Source of the DNA: Candidatus Scybalousia scybalohippi
GTDB taxonomy: Bacteria > Bacteroidota > Bacteroidia > Bacteroidales > P3
DNA: 47,279 nt
NCBI GenBank assembly: GCA_018065645.1
Contig: JAGHSX010000008.1
Coordinates: 1-47,279 of the forward strand
Direction of reading: 5' to 3'
Each line of letters opens with the position of its first letter. Within the stretch, counting starts at the first letter, position 1. Shown piece by piece: positions 1-7,387 of this stretch. A program made the translations under genes and the position numbers. Below the pieces are notes generated by a model. The model saw only the letters and a program-made list of their open reading frames with translations, was not told the DNA's origin and ran no database searches.

Positions 1-377
1 AGTTCCTCTGCTGTAGGTTCTTCTTCCTCGTTATTGAAGAGATAACCCATATCATCAAGAGTAAGCTGACCTTTGATTGCTCCCTTGGCGTGTTCCGTAA
101 GAGTTGTAACACCTGTCTTGATATCCTTGTTAATGAACATCTGAGTTTTAAGACCGATTTCAGGTGCTAACTTTGTAGAAGTGTGAACCTCGATAGCAAC
201 ATCTTCTCTATCATCTTCCGATGGAGTAAGCACTATCTTAATATCAAGGGTTCTCTTCTTCTTGGCTTCGGTGTTTGGATCGAGAATGTTATCAGAAATC
301 TTTGCCAAAGCTCTGTTGATTCTCTCCTGAACACCACCGCCACACATTGATGCAAGTGTCATTTGTTCTTTTGCCAT
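1..377 (-). CDS. Phage early protein, 'replication terminator protein'-type (partial, C-terminus cut by window edge)
   Basis: Reading leftwards from an ATG at 377, 125 codons stay open to the window edge, so the C-terminus is missing. The N-terminus reads MAKEQMTLASMCGGG and is followed by ERINRALAKISDNILDPNTE and a TLDIKIVL strand. I know this pattern (GG near the N-terminus, one helix, 'DPNT.A..KR.L...') from small proteins next to recT in Firmicutes phages, usually labelled 'replication terminator protein'; that label is annotation custom, not demonstrated function. The visible tail is acidic. It is the last visible gene of the leftward recombination operon. Confidence 0.5.
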   Translation of the reverse strand, partial: MAKEQMTLASMCGGGVQERINRALAKISDNILDPNTEAKKKRTLDIKIVLTPSEDDREDVAIEVHTSTKLAPEIGLKTQMFINKDIKTGVTTLTEHAKGAIKGQLTLDDMGYLFNNEEEEPTAEE

Positions 378-425
378 TTCCTTTGTTTCCTTTCTTGAAA
401 TTATTTATAACAAGCACAATGCTTA

Positions 426-743
426 TTACACATAAGTTTTGCCGTATCTACGCCTAAAGAGTTCCTTTGCCTCTTCTTTGGTTTTGGCTTTGCCTGTAGA
501 TAACATTTCTACTTCATACGCTAACTGAGCTATGATATGGCTCATTACTTTCATTTCCTTGTTCTGATGAACACTCATTTTGCTCGAATTATGATGGGAT
601 GGAGACAGAGGACACCACAACCCATCTTCGTCTGCTTTGGAACGATTAGGGCCTCCTATTAAATGATGTCTCTCTACTCCGTAAGAACCATCAATCATGT
701 CGTAATCAGCGTATTTCATATCAATTACGATTGAATCTCTCAC
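426..743 (-). CDS. Small HNH-like zinc/metal-binding protein
   Basis: 105 aa with a GTG start at 743 (GGGAG about 10 nt upstream; the previous gene stops at 746, leaving a 2-nt gap). The core reads ERHHLIGGPNRSKADEDGL, then CPLSPSHH and HQNKEM. This is the layout of small His-His/HNH-type folds in phage recombination operons: HH on the first strand, a CP..HH knuckle, then a conserved His. It lies just after the RecE-like nuclease in the same operon, so a DNA-processing role is likely. A catalytic role is inferred; it could also be a structural zinc fold. Confidence 0.55.
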   Translation of the reverse strand: MRDSIVIDMKYADYDMIDGSYGVERHHLIGGPNRSKADEDGLWCPLSPSHHNSSKMSVHQNKEMKVMSHIIAQLAYEVEMLSTGKAKTKEEAKELFRRRYGKTYV

Positions 744-745
744 TT

Positions 746-1579
746 TTATATGTCTCCCATAAGTTGATCCATTGATATAGGCCCGTCTAAAACCTCTGTG
801 TCAGCGCAGTAATCACATACCTCGCATCGTAAAGGCTCTAAGTCTCCGTCCTTGATTCTCTGAATGTTATTGATATTGGACTTAACCTGTGCCAACTTTT
901 CATCCATCATAAAAGGTGGAATTTCAATAACCTTGATTCTTGGGTGTGGTATGCTATCTGTCTTATCCTTACTGATAGCGCAGATATAGAACGGAAGAAT
1001 ATCTCCTGTATTCTGTCTGTAAATCTCTCTATAGACAGCCGCCTGTAGGTCATATCCCCACCACTCACAGAAATTAAGTCTCTGTCCTAAGTCCTTTGCA
1101 TAGAACGATTCTGTGATACTTCTTACTGTCTTTAAGTCCGTGATTCTTCTGCCATCTGTAGAGTCAATCTTGATTTTTACAGGTACACCAGCAATCTCGC
1201 CTGTCATAATGACCTGTTTATCGCCAGCCATGTATTGCATGAATACAGGGTCTCTAGTGGCTCTGTCTATCATAGCTGTTGCTTGCTTATATTCAGATTT
1301 CAACTCTCCTGCGGTTTTTCCTCTTGAAGAGAAGATTTCTGGGTGCTGTGCAACAAAAGTAGGTAATGTACCCTCAAAAAATGCGTCACAATAACTGCCA
1401 ACCATAAGTGGTGTTGTCATTGGTTCGACAAATTCTCCACGGATTTTAGCCATTGCACAAGCCTCACAACCTAACTTTCCTGTTGTTCCCATGAAATCTT
1501 TATACTGAGAGACTGAAACATATCGCATATTAGCTTCTTGCGAATAATAATTTTCAGCCGTTAATACAAAATCATCCAT
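746..1579 (-). CDS. RecE-like PD-(D/E)XK exonuclease (DUF3799 type)
   Basis: 277 aa. Residues about 20-60 carry an N-terminal substrate helix (SVSQYKDFMG). The nuclease core has GVPVKIKIDSTDGRRITDLK, in which D and D-L-K match the PD-(D/E)XK metal site, followed by YDLQAAVYREIY, the Q-x3-Y motif typical of RecB/lambda-exo-like nucleases. A C-terminal CEVCDYC is probably a metal site. As the partner of the RecT annealase two genes upstream, it should resect double-stranded DNA to give 3' tails for annealing during phage recombination. Its start overlaps the end of the homing endonuclease gene by 8 nt. Confidence 0.8.
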   Translation of the reverse strand: MDDFVLTAENYYSQEANMRYVSVSQYKDFMGTTGKLGCEACAMAKIRGEFVEPMTTPLMVGSYCDAFFEGTLPTFVAQHPEIFSSRGKTAGELKSEYKQATAMIDRATRDPVFMQYMAGDKQVIMTGEIAGVPVKIKIDSTDGRRITDLKTVRSITESFYAKDLGQRLNFCEWWGYDLQAAVYREIYRQNTGDILPFYICAISKDKTDSIPHPRIKVIEIPPFMMDEKLAQVKSNINNIQRIKDGDLEPLRCEVCDYCADTEVLDGPISMDQLMGDI

Positions 1580-2153
1580 CAGTTCCCTCCTTGTAACTTT
1601 TGTTGTGGATTATAGCGAGTATGCGACTCTTGCTGATGCTATACATTCTTGCTAATTTCAATGAACTGTAGCCAAGTCCGTACAGTTTCCGTATTTCCCT
1701 CGCATCTTCCATACTTAATTTTCTGTTTAATATCCCTGTATCGTGAGCAGCTTTGCTTTGTTTCTCTGATTGAGACCATCTTCCGAGTACATTTATCGCA
1801 TGGTCTACATTTTCTTTTTGCGTACACCATTCGAGGTTTTCGACATTGTTATTTGACCTATTGCCGTCTATATGATTTATATAAGGCTTGTTCTCAGGGT
1901 TCGGTATGAATGCCATCGCAACTAATCGGTGTACTCTAAAACCTTTCTGCTTACCATTTATATGTAATCCAACAGTCTTATACCCATCTTGATCTACGAG
2001 TTTCATAAACCTCTCAATGCCGTTCTTTCTGCAATCCGTCCATACTCTGCCATCTTTCGTGACATAGTAATCAAAGTCGAATCCCTCTAATTTCTTGTAC
2101 TCGGAAGTATAGTTATCAATGCAATCGTGGCTCTTATTCCTGCTCACTCTCAC
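1572..2153 (-). CDS. HNH homing endonuclease (NUMOD4-HNH) lodged between recT and the exonuclease gene
   Basis: 193 aa if started at the GTG at 2153; no internal ATG precedes the first domain, so the true start is uncertain. Residues about 20-45 (GFDFDYYVTKDGRVW) form a NUMOD4 module. INHIDGNRSNNNVENLEWCT is the HNH_3 catalytic core: His in NHIDG, Asn run, then LEW. The C-terminus (SMEDAREIRKLYGLGYSSLKLARMYSISKS) is a helix-turn-helix that should read the target DNA. The gene overlaps recT by 20 nt and the nuclease gene by 8 nt. It looks like a free-standing homing endonuclease inserted into the recT-recE pair; it has no evident viral role of its own. Confidence 0.85.
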   Translation of the reverse strand: MRVSRNKSHDCIDNYTSEYKKLEGFDFDYYVTKDGRVWTDCRKNGIERFMKLVDQDGYKTVGLHINGKQKGFRVHRLVAMAFIPNPENKPYINHIDGNRSNNNVENLEWCTQKENVDHAINVLGRWSQSEKQSKAAHDTGILNRKLSMEDAREIRKLYGLGYSSLKLARMYSISKSRILAIIHNKSYKEGTDG

Positions 2154-3033
2154 TTACCTCTTTGAACTCTCCGTCAATAACCTCTGCGGCAGGTTCTTCT
2201 GACTTGTTATCATCAGCATAAATATCCTTTGCCACATAAGGTTCATCAGGAATGTTGTCAATGTACTCTGGTGTACCATCTTCACGGATAACCGCCTGGT
2301 CTCCTGTGTATGCCTTTTCCATATCTACCGACATAATTCCCCACTTACTGATAAGCTGTCTGAGAAGTGTCTTTTTAGCCATAGCATCAAAGTCTGATTT
2401 CCAAAGAGAACTACTCCATCCATTACGATAAGATGCTGAATACTTCTTAGCGTGAGCATCTAACTGTTCTACACTCCAATAGATACCCTTGCGGAATCCG
2501 TTAATCATTTCAAAGAATGCGTAATAACCGATAATCTTCAATGCCTGTCTCTTTGTAAAGTCTGTCTCAGGCTTAAACTCGTATGTATCTTCAATAGGGT
2601 TATAAGAGATAAGTTCTCCCTCTCTGATATCAGTAACATTCATGTTCTTGTACTGACCTGATCTCATTGCAAGCTGGATAAGACCTCTGTAGGCAATCTG
2701 GAATGTTGCCTCGGTCATTTCAACTGTGGTTTCCTTGCCGTTGGCATCTTTGACTTTCTTCTTGTTCTTGAACGGAACCATGTAGAAATATCCCAACTGA
2801 GGACTCTGTGGAAGATTGAGCGAATGTCCTAAGAGTGCTGCTGAAAGAATTGATGGATTGGTGCATTCTGCAAGTGTAGGGTTTGTCTGAACGGCACTAA
2901 CCACGCTTGAAATAAATCTCTGAGAATCCTTATTGCCGACAACTGACTCTACATTCTGTTTAACTGCGTCCTGTGCAAGGAATGTAGCGATTCCCATTTT
3001 CTTGTTGTCTGTTTTTGCTACTTCATTTGCCAT
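2134..3033 (-). CDS. recT: RecT single-strand annealing protein
   Basis: 299 aa. Family hallmarks in order: FLAQDAVKQNVESVVG at the N-terminus, RFISSVVSAVQTNPTLAECT, SILSAALLGHSLNLPQSPQLGYFYMVPF (the conserved RecT core), and QIAYRGLIQLAMRSGQYKN. An acidic tail of about 30 residues (VIDGEFKEVSESEQE) probably recruits partners. It anneals complementary single strands produced by the exonuclease encoded downstream. Start ATG at 3033 with AGGGAG upstream. Length and domain order are normal for phage RecT. Confidence 0.93.
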   Translation of the reverse strand: MANEVAKTDNKKMGIATFLAQDAVKQNVESVVGNKDSQRFISSVVSAVQTNPTLAECTNPSILSAALLGHSLNLPQSPQLGYFYMVPFKNKKKVKDANGKETTVEMTEATFQIAYRGLIQLAMRSGQYKNMNVTDIREGELISYNPIEDTYEFKPETDFTKRQALKIIGYYAFFEMINGFRKGIYWSVEQLDAHAKKYSASYRNGWSSSLWKSDFDAMAKKTLLRQLISKWGIMSVDMEKAYTGDQAVIREDGTPEYIDNIPDEPYVAKDIYADDNKSEEPAAEVIDGEFKEVSESEQE

Positions 3034-3058
3034 TTATATAGTCTCCCTTCTGTTATTT

Positions 3059-3083
3059 CCCCACCACTTTATTTGTGATGGGG
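3059..3083 (-). terminator. Imperfect hairpin upstream of recT
   Basis: Arms CCCCACCAC (3059-3067) and GTGATGGGG (3075-3083) pair with one mismatch. No strong T-run follows on the minus strand. It could attenuate transcription or stabilise the recT message. Confidence 0.3.
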
Positions 3084-3122
3084 ATTATGTTATTTATCTG
3101 AACAAATCTCTGAATAAATCCG

Positions 3123-3476
3123 TTAAGTCTCGCTTTCGGGCTGTACCCCCCCGAAGTCCTTATCCAGCTCTTCGAGTTTCTTTTTCAAATCCTCGTTCAT
3201 TTTCTTCTCACACTTCTCAGAAACAATCTTTGCGTACTTCCTTGCAATCGGATCAATTTCTTTCTCGAAGTCCTTAAAGGTATCATCAAGACCAAAATCC
3301 TCGATAAAACTCTTACAACCCTTAACGGCTGCTGAAACTCCAAACGGATGAACCTCAATACTTAATGTGAGTGCATCAATACTCAATTCCTTGTCCTTTG
3401 ACATTCTGAGTAACAGTAGCTTTTCAAGGTCTGATAAACCCTCGCCGCCTGAGAAAATATCATCAATATTTGCCAT
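3123..3476 (-). CDS. Hypothetical early protein, acidic and helical
   Basis: 117 aa; I do not recognise the family. It starts MANIDDIFSGGEGLSDLEKLL and is predicted helical, with a charged C-terminal coiled-coil-like stretch (EKKMNEDLKKKLEELDKDF). Its ATG at 3476 has AGGAGG close upstream, and it lies 11 nt after the SMC-like ATPase gene and before recT, so it is co-transcribed with recombination genes. A role as an adaptor or modulator in that pathway is only inferred from position. Confidence 0.6.
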   Translation of the reverse strand: MANIDDIFSGGEGLSDLEKLLLLRMSKDKELSIDALTLSIEVHPFGVSAAVKGCKSFIEDFGLDDTFKDFEKEIDPIARKYAKIVSEKCEKKMNEDLKKKLEELDKDFGGVQPESET

Positions 3477-3487
3477 AATATGCCTCC

Positions 3488-4918
3488 TTAAAGTTCGATA
3501 ACGGTCAAATCGCCATCATCAGTTGTTCTTGTTGATATAAACTGTAGACCCTTTGCCTTACACTTCTCATAAAGTCTCTGGCGATTGTCAGCAGATAACT
3601 TCTCGACACCATCAATAAGGATAATCTGCAATCCAGATGGGTTATTTACTGAAATGTCAACACAAAGGTCTAACTTCTCTCCCTCTGAAAGATTGCTTAC
3701 AGGAAGTCCGTTTATGAGAGGTATTCCGTCCTTAACTGTGAGACCATCAATAGGTATCTCAGCGGTTTCAAGAATCTCCCCAGGTAACTTACGAGCCTTT
3801 TCAATCTTGGCTGTAAGAACGGCTGATTTCTCTGTGAGTTCTGCGACTTCTTCCTGAGTTGCAACCATTCTCTTCCATTCATTGATATGGCCTTTCATCT
3901 TCTCTGTCTCAGCTGCCTCAGCTTCTAATTCAGAAGTAGACTGTGTTTCCTTGCCAAGATATTCTGCATAAGCCTGTATCTCAGATTCGTACTTGGCAAC
4001 ATTAGCCTCGAACTCTGACTGAATAACCTTTGCCTTATCTTCCTTTGTCTTTGAAAGACCAGCTTTCTTATCTTCCAAGGCTTTAATCTGTTCCTTTAAT
4101 GATGCAAGGTTTTCATCAATACGCTTTTCCTCGGCCACCATTTCCCTATCAAGGGCAGCCATCTTAACTTCCTTATCAGCTTCAAAACTTCTAACCTTAC
4201 CATCGTGGCTGTCTTTAAGCATCTTTGCCTTTTCGATAGTCTCATTTGACTTTCTGATCTGCTCAATCTTTGTATAGATAGGTCCGAGTTCGACCTTTTC
4301 CCACTTTGCACCATCGTAATCAACAGGAAGTGAAGCTCCTATGTCTGCGATGATTGCGTTCTTCTGACGGATTTCTCGATTGATGTCCTGTCTCTTCTGG
4401 AAGTAACAGCCGTTCTCTGCCTGAATATCATTAAGTACAGCAAGGATATTCTGCTCATAATTAACATCAGGTACGATTTCTCCGAACCATTCCTTGATAG
4501 TGTCAAGATTCCATTCGTACTTGATAAGGTTAAGAATGATAGCGTTCTGCTGTTTCTTATCCATTGCGATAAATTCCATTGGAGATAACTGTAATGGAGT
4601 GAATAAAGTTTTAAGAAATGCCTCTGGCGAGCTTACTGTGTTGCCGTTTTCCTTAACGGATTTGTAATCTGACATTCCAACTCTCGCCTTGCGGTCAATA
4701 GATAGACCTGTATCGGTCTCGATGAAAATTTCGCCCTCTGTCTCTCCGTTCTTGATGATGTATTCTCTATCAGATGAATTTGTGAGGGCATATCTGATAG
4801 CATCAATTACTGATGTCTTGCCTACACCATTTGTGCCAATAAGTTCGACTGACTTACCATCAGCCTCGTGTTCGGAAATTCCGAACAGGTTCTTGATTTT
4901 GATTTTACTGATTCTCAT
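3488..4918 (-). CDS. SMC/RecN-like AAA+ ATPase with coiled coil
   Basis: 476 aa. Walker A is GTNGVGKTS at about residues 28-36. A central coiled coil occupies about 150-370 (long runs of E/K/A heptads such as LASLKEQIKALEDKKAGLSK). The ABC signature LSEGEK and Walker B LQIILIDGVEKLS come near the C-terminus, followed by a switch-like STRTTDDG. This is the SbcC/RecF/Rad50-like layout found in phage replication modules, where such proteins probably act at DNA ends with RecT and the nuclease. AAGGAG precedes the ATG at 4918. Confidence 0.85.
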   Translation of the reverse strand: MRISKIKIKNLFGISEHEADGKSVELIGTNGVGKTSVIDAIRYALTNSSDREYIIKNGETEGEIFIETDTGLSIDRKARVGMSDYKSVKENGNTVSSPEAFLKTLFTPLQLSPMEFIAMDKKQQNAIILNLIKYEWNLDTIKEWFGEIVPDVNYEQNILAVLNDIQAENGCYFQKRQDINREIRQKNAIIADIGASLPVDYDGAKWEKVELGPIYTKIEQIRKSNETIEKAKMLKDSHDGKVRSFEADKEVKMAALDREMVAEEKRIDENLASLKEQIKALEDKKAGLSKTKEDKAKVIQSEFEANVAKYESEIQAYAEYLGKETQSTSELEAEAAETEKMKGHINEWKRMVATQEEVAELTEKSAVLTAKIEKARKLPGEILETAEIPIDGLTVKDGIPLINGLPVSNLSEGEKLDLCVDISVNNPSGLQIILIDGVEKLSADNRQRLYEKCKAKGLQFISTRTTDDGDLTVIEL

Positions 4919-4998
4919 TGTCTGCGTTGGTCTCCTTAATTTTTTCTATTTCTCTTTCGAGAATTTTTTGAAAGTCCTCATTGCTTTGGTTCGATTTA

Positions 4999-5646
4999 TT
5001 ATTTGGTGTGCAATCTTTCGAGTTCCCACGTTCTGTCAACAACGTAGATTGCGTAATCTGTGTAATCCTGTCTTGCGACCCTATCCTTAACATTAGATGA
5101 ACCGTTATAACCCATAAGTACGGCATATAGGTTGTCTCCGAAGATTTCCTGTTTAAGGTCAAGCACATAGCAACCCATTAAGATGTTGGTCTCTATATCA
5201 AAGATATCCGTGTAGCCTCTTCTCTCCATTTCGTCTGTGACTTCCTGACAAGAAGTGTTTATCTGCATCAGGCCTTTGCACGTACCATTCTCAACGTACT
5301 GTCTGCCGCTTGATTCCTTTTCGATGATTGCCATTAAAAGTTCGGGGCAATATCCTCTTTCATAGCCAATCCTCACGCACGCCTCTTGAATCTCTTTCGA
5401 TATCCAGGTATCTTCTGCATCTACTTTGAGTTCTACAAGCTGTTTGTTTGGATAAAGAGGTACTTCTTTCTGATCGATTACGATTACCCTTATCTCTTCT
5501 GGTTCTCTTGGTGTTGGTATTTCTTCGGCTATCGGTGTTTCAACAACCTCTGTTTTCTCATTCCCTTTTACAAGGTTGCAGATAAGCAATGCTAAAAGCA
5601 CTCCTAATAAAAAGATGATGATATATGACCTCGTTTTTGTACTCAT
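4999..5646 (-). CDS. Membrane-anchored lytic transglycosylase (SLT fold)
   Basis: 215 aa. Residues 7-25 (SYIIIFLLGVLLALLICNL) form a signal anchor. A Pro/Glu-rich linker follows (about 30-65). The C-terminal domain has LLMAIIEKESSGRQ with the catalytic Glu, then CKGLMQIN, the GLMQ-type motif of soluble-lytic-transglycosylase folds, and AVLMGYNGS. It should cleave peptidoglycan outside the membrane. Its position inside the replication/recombination operon, far from the lysis cassette, is odd; it may be a host-envelope moron or help late cell lysis. Confidence 0.8.
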   Translation of the reverse strand: MSTKTRSYIIIFLLGVLLALLICNLVKGNEKTEVVETPIAEEIPTPREPEEIRVIVIDQKEVPLYPNKQLVELKVDAEDTWISKEIQEACVRIGYERGYCPELLMAIIEKESSGRQYVENGTCKGLMQINTSCQEVTDEMERRGYTDIFDIETNILMGCYVLDLKQEIFGDNLYAVLMGYNGSSNVKDRVARQDYTDYAIYVVDRTWELERLHTK

Positions 5647-5683
5647 GCGTTTTTTTCTCCCTAAAGCAATGTGATTTCTTTCT

Positions 5684-5881
5684 TTACTGAATAATTGTTA
5701 CATTAGCTGCCTGTGGACCTTTCTCTCCATCCACAACTTCAAACTCTACATTCTGACCCTCTGTAAGTACCTTGTAGCCGTCCTTGTTAATAGCTGAATA
5801 ATGAACGAATACATCTGTACCATCTTCGGCTGTGATAAATCCAAATCCCTTACCACCGAACCACTTTACTGTTCCTTTCAT
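5684..5881 (-). CDS. Cold-shock domain protein (CspA family)
   Basis: 65 aa, the usual size for a stand-alone cold-shock domain. RNP1 is KGFGFI and RNP2 is VFVHY, both intact; it opens MKGTVKWF and ends PQAANVTI. It binds single-stranded RNA/DNA and melts secondary structure, so it could act as an RNA chaperone early in infection. It has its own ribosome binding site (GGAGTG) before the ATG at 5881 and sits at the head of the leftward early operon. Confidence 0.93.
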   Translation of the reverse strand: MKGTVKWFGGKGFGFITAEDGTDVFVHYSAINKDGYKVLTEGQNVEFEVVDGEKGPQAANVTIIQ

Positions 5882-5931
5882 GGCTTACACTCCTTTCCTC
5901 GATATTCTTTTATTAAGAATCTTTGTGATGC

Positions 5932-6126
5932 TTAACCAATTCCTAGGTGTTTCTTATGTTCGTCTAGCAGATGTCGGTATATGTAGAATCCCCATTTTGA
6001 CTTGCCATCTTTTTTGATTGCATATCCTATTGGAAGATTCCCATGTTTCATCAGTTCCCTGAGTGTTAATACATCCATGTGCAGCTCTTTAGCCGCAACT
6101 TTTGTTTGTACTCTTATTTCTTGCAT
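5932..6126 (-). CDS. Small winged-helix/HTH protein, excisionase-like
   Basis: 64 aa. It reads TKVAAKELHMDVLTLRELMKHGNLPIG, a MerR/Xis-like helix-turn-helix, then a wing (KWGFYIYRHLL). Proteins of this type just past the Cro gene commonly serve as excisionases or DNA-bending regulators. It lies in the early leftward operon close to the integrase gene, which fits a recombination-directionality role, but no direct evidence exists. Confidence 0.6.
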   Translation of the reverse strand: MQEIRVQTKVAAKELHMDVLTLRELMKHGNLPIGYAIKKDGKSKWGFYIYRHLLDEHKKHLGIG

Positions 6127-6210
6127 TTTCGATATAGTTCCTTGTCTGTTCGTTTTACTATTGCCTTGTGCGTTGGTGGTTATCTTACTTTGTTCGTTCG
6201 ACTAGACATT

Positions 6211-6399
6211 TTAGGCAAAAAGTTTGCTGACAGGTACTCCCAAGGCTTCTGCTAGTGATTTTAGAGTTCCGACCATTGCCTCGTGTTCTTCGTTGTTTTC
6301 TAAGGCTATTATCGTTGCCCTACTCACTCCTGAGAGTTCTGCCAGCCGTGATTGAGAGATTCCTTTCTTCTCTCTAATCTCTTTGATTTTGTACTGCAT
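6211..6399 (-). CDS. Cro-like XRE family regulator
   Basis: 62 aa from the ATG at 6399, chosen because AAGGAG lies 9 nt upstream; longer in-frame extensions lack a binding site. The helix-turn-helix is KKGISQSRLAELSGVSRATI, followed by the usual C-terminal helices (LKSLAEALGVPVSKLF). As first gene of the leftward early transcript, facing the S24 repressor across a divergent promoter region, it is best read as the Cro counterpart of the switch. Confidence 0.85.
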   Translation of the reverse strand: MQYKIKEIREKKGISQSRLAELSGVSRATIIALENNEEHEAMVGTLKSLAEALGVPVSKLFA

Positions 6400-6439
6400 C
6401 TTCCTACGCTCCTTTCTCTGCGGTGTTCTTCCGTTGTTT

Positions 6440-6460
6440 ACTCGACTGAACAATTCGAGT
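6440..6460. promoter_or_regulatory. Probable repressor operator in the lysogeny switch
   Basis: Hyphenated palindrome ACTCGA-9-TCGAGT overlapping the -10 box of the leftward early promoter. The 12-mer CTCGACTGAACA inside it recurs exactly at 7295-7306, and a related GTTCGACTAGAC lies near 6195-6206. Spacing and position fit an operator that would shut off the leftward promoter when bound by the CI-like protein. Confidence 0.6.
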
Positions 6461-6486
6461 ATAGTCCACTAAACTAATATTGTCAA
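6458..6486 (-). promoter_or_regulatory. Leftward early promoter (PL/PR-like)
   Basis: On the minus strand TTGACA (6486-6481), a 17-bp spacer and TATACT (6463-6458): a near-consensus sigma-A promoter. It drives the cro-like gene and the early operon. The spacer closely resembles that of the promoter at 45787-45815. Confidence 0.85.
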
Positions 6487-6504
6487 GTGCATTTTACAAA
6501 AATA

Positions 6505-6533
6505 TTGATTTTTTATTTTCAAGGGTGTATAAT
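6505..6533 (+). promoter_or_regulatory. Rightward promoter of the repressor gene
   Basis: TTGATT (6505-6510), 17-bp spacer, TATAAT (6528-6533). It ends 31 nt before the repressor ATG at 6565, which is preceded by AAAGGAG. It stands back to back with the leftward promoter. Confidence 0.75.
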
Positions 6534-6564
6534 GGGCTAAACAGTTAAGAAAGGAGAATCCCTT

Positions 6565-7227
6565 ATGACACTAGGACAGATTATCAAGGCTTATAGAGAA
6601 GAAAACAAAATGAGTATGGATGATTTCTCAAAATCTAGTGGACTTAGTAAGGCTTACATATCTCAGTTAGAGAAAAACCTTAACCCCAAGACAGGAGAAC
6701 CGCCTATACCTTCTATAGAAACTATTAAAAAGGTTGCCAATGGAATGTTTATGAAGTTCGATGAATTATTCGAGCAGATAAGCAATGATACAAAGGTAAC
6801 AACTCAGCCAGAAAAGGTTCGTATGGCAAAGAAAGCTATCCGTATTCCTGTTCTTGGGAATGTAGCTGCTGGCATACCTATAGAGGCTGTTGAGGATATC
6901 ATAGATTATGAAGAGATTTCAGAAGAACTCGCTCATACAGGAGATTTCTTTGGTCTCAGAATTAAAGGAGATTCTATGGAACCTCGTATTTGCGATGGCG
7001 ATGTGGTTATCGTAAGGAAACAGGAATGTGCCGAGACAGGAGACCTTGTTATTGCTCTTGTTAATGGAGATAGTGCCACTTGCAAGAAACTCGCAAAGTT
7101 CCCTGGTGGAATCAGATTGATACCTTTTAACTCAATGTATGAGCCTATGTACTACTCTAACGATGAAATAGAAAATAAACCTGTTAGAATCATTGGAAAG
7201 GTTGTCGAAAACCGACAGAAATACTAA
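6565..7227 (+). CDS. CI-like repressor with S24/LexA self-cleavage domain
   Basis: 220 aa. The N-terminal XRE helix-turn-helix is at about residues 10-45 (MSMDDFSKSSGLSKAYISQLE). The linker is followed by GNVAAGIP, with the Ala-Gly cleavage pair, GDSMEPRICDGD with the catalytic Ser, and the Lys in SATCKKLA, so a Ser-Lys autoprotease is intact. It should keep the prophage silent by binding the palindromes around 6440-6460 and be inactivated through host RecA after DNA damage. It is one of few rightward genes and is followed by the integrase, as usual in temperate Firmicutes phages. Confidence 0.93.
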   Translation: MTLGQIIKAYREENKMSMDDFSKSSGLSKAYISQLEKNLNPKTGEPPIPSIETIKKVANGMFMKFDELFEQISNDTKVTTQPEKVRMAKKAIRIPVLGNVAAGIPIEAVEDIIDYEEISEELAHTGDFFGLRIKGDSMEPRICDGDVVIVRKQECAETGDLVIALVNGDSATCKKLAKFPGGIRLIPFNSMYEPMYYSNDEIENKPVRIIGKVVENRQKY

Positions 7228-7238
7228 GAAATCAAAAA

Positions 7239-7262
7239 CCGCCTCTACTCCAATAGAGACGG
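7239..7262. terminator. Hairpin between repressor and integrase
   Basis: CCGCCTCTA (7239-7247) pairs with TAGAGACGG (7254-7262) apart from one internal mismatch. The A-run on its left gives a T-run for leftward transcription; rightward it lacks a clear T-run. It may separate repressor and integrase messages. Confidence 0.4.
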
Positions 7263-7294
7263 CTTGATGAACAATACCGAGAATCCGATATTTG

Positions 7295-7306
7295 CTCGAC
7301 TGAACA
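7295..7306. promoter_or_regulatory. Second copy of the switch 12-mer (possible operator)
   Basis: CTCGACTGAACA, identical to 6441-6452, lies 82 nt upstream of the integrase start. A repressor site here could control integrase expression. Only one half of the palindrome is present. Confidence 0.4.
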
Positions 7307-7387
7307 CCTTGCATTATATCATTTCCTCGGTGCAAATTCAACATCGGGGTATTTTTATGCCCTTTTTTAAGAAAGGAAGTGTTATGT

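Noticed and set aside
4905..5168. Small frame between the transglycosylase and ATPase genes
   Set aside because: Most of it overlaps the transglycosylase gene out of frame, and no good start lies in the free 80 bp. A TTG-started peptide of about 40 aa cannot be fully excluded.
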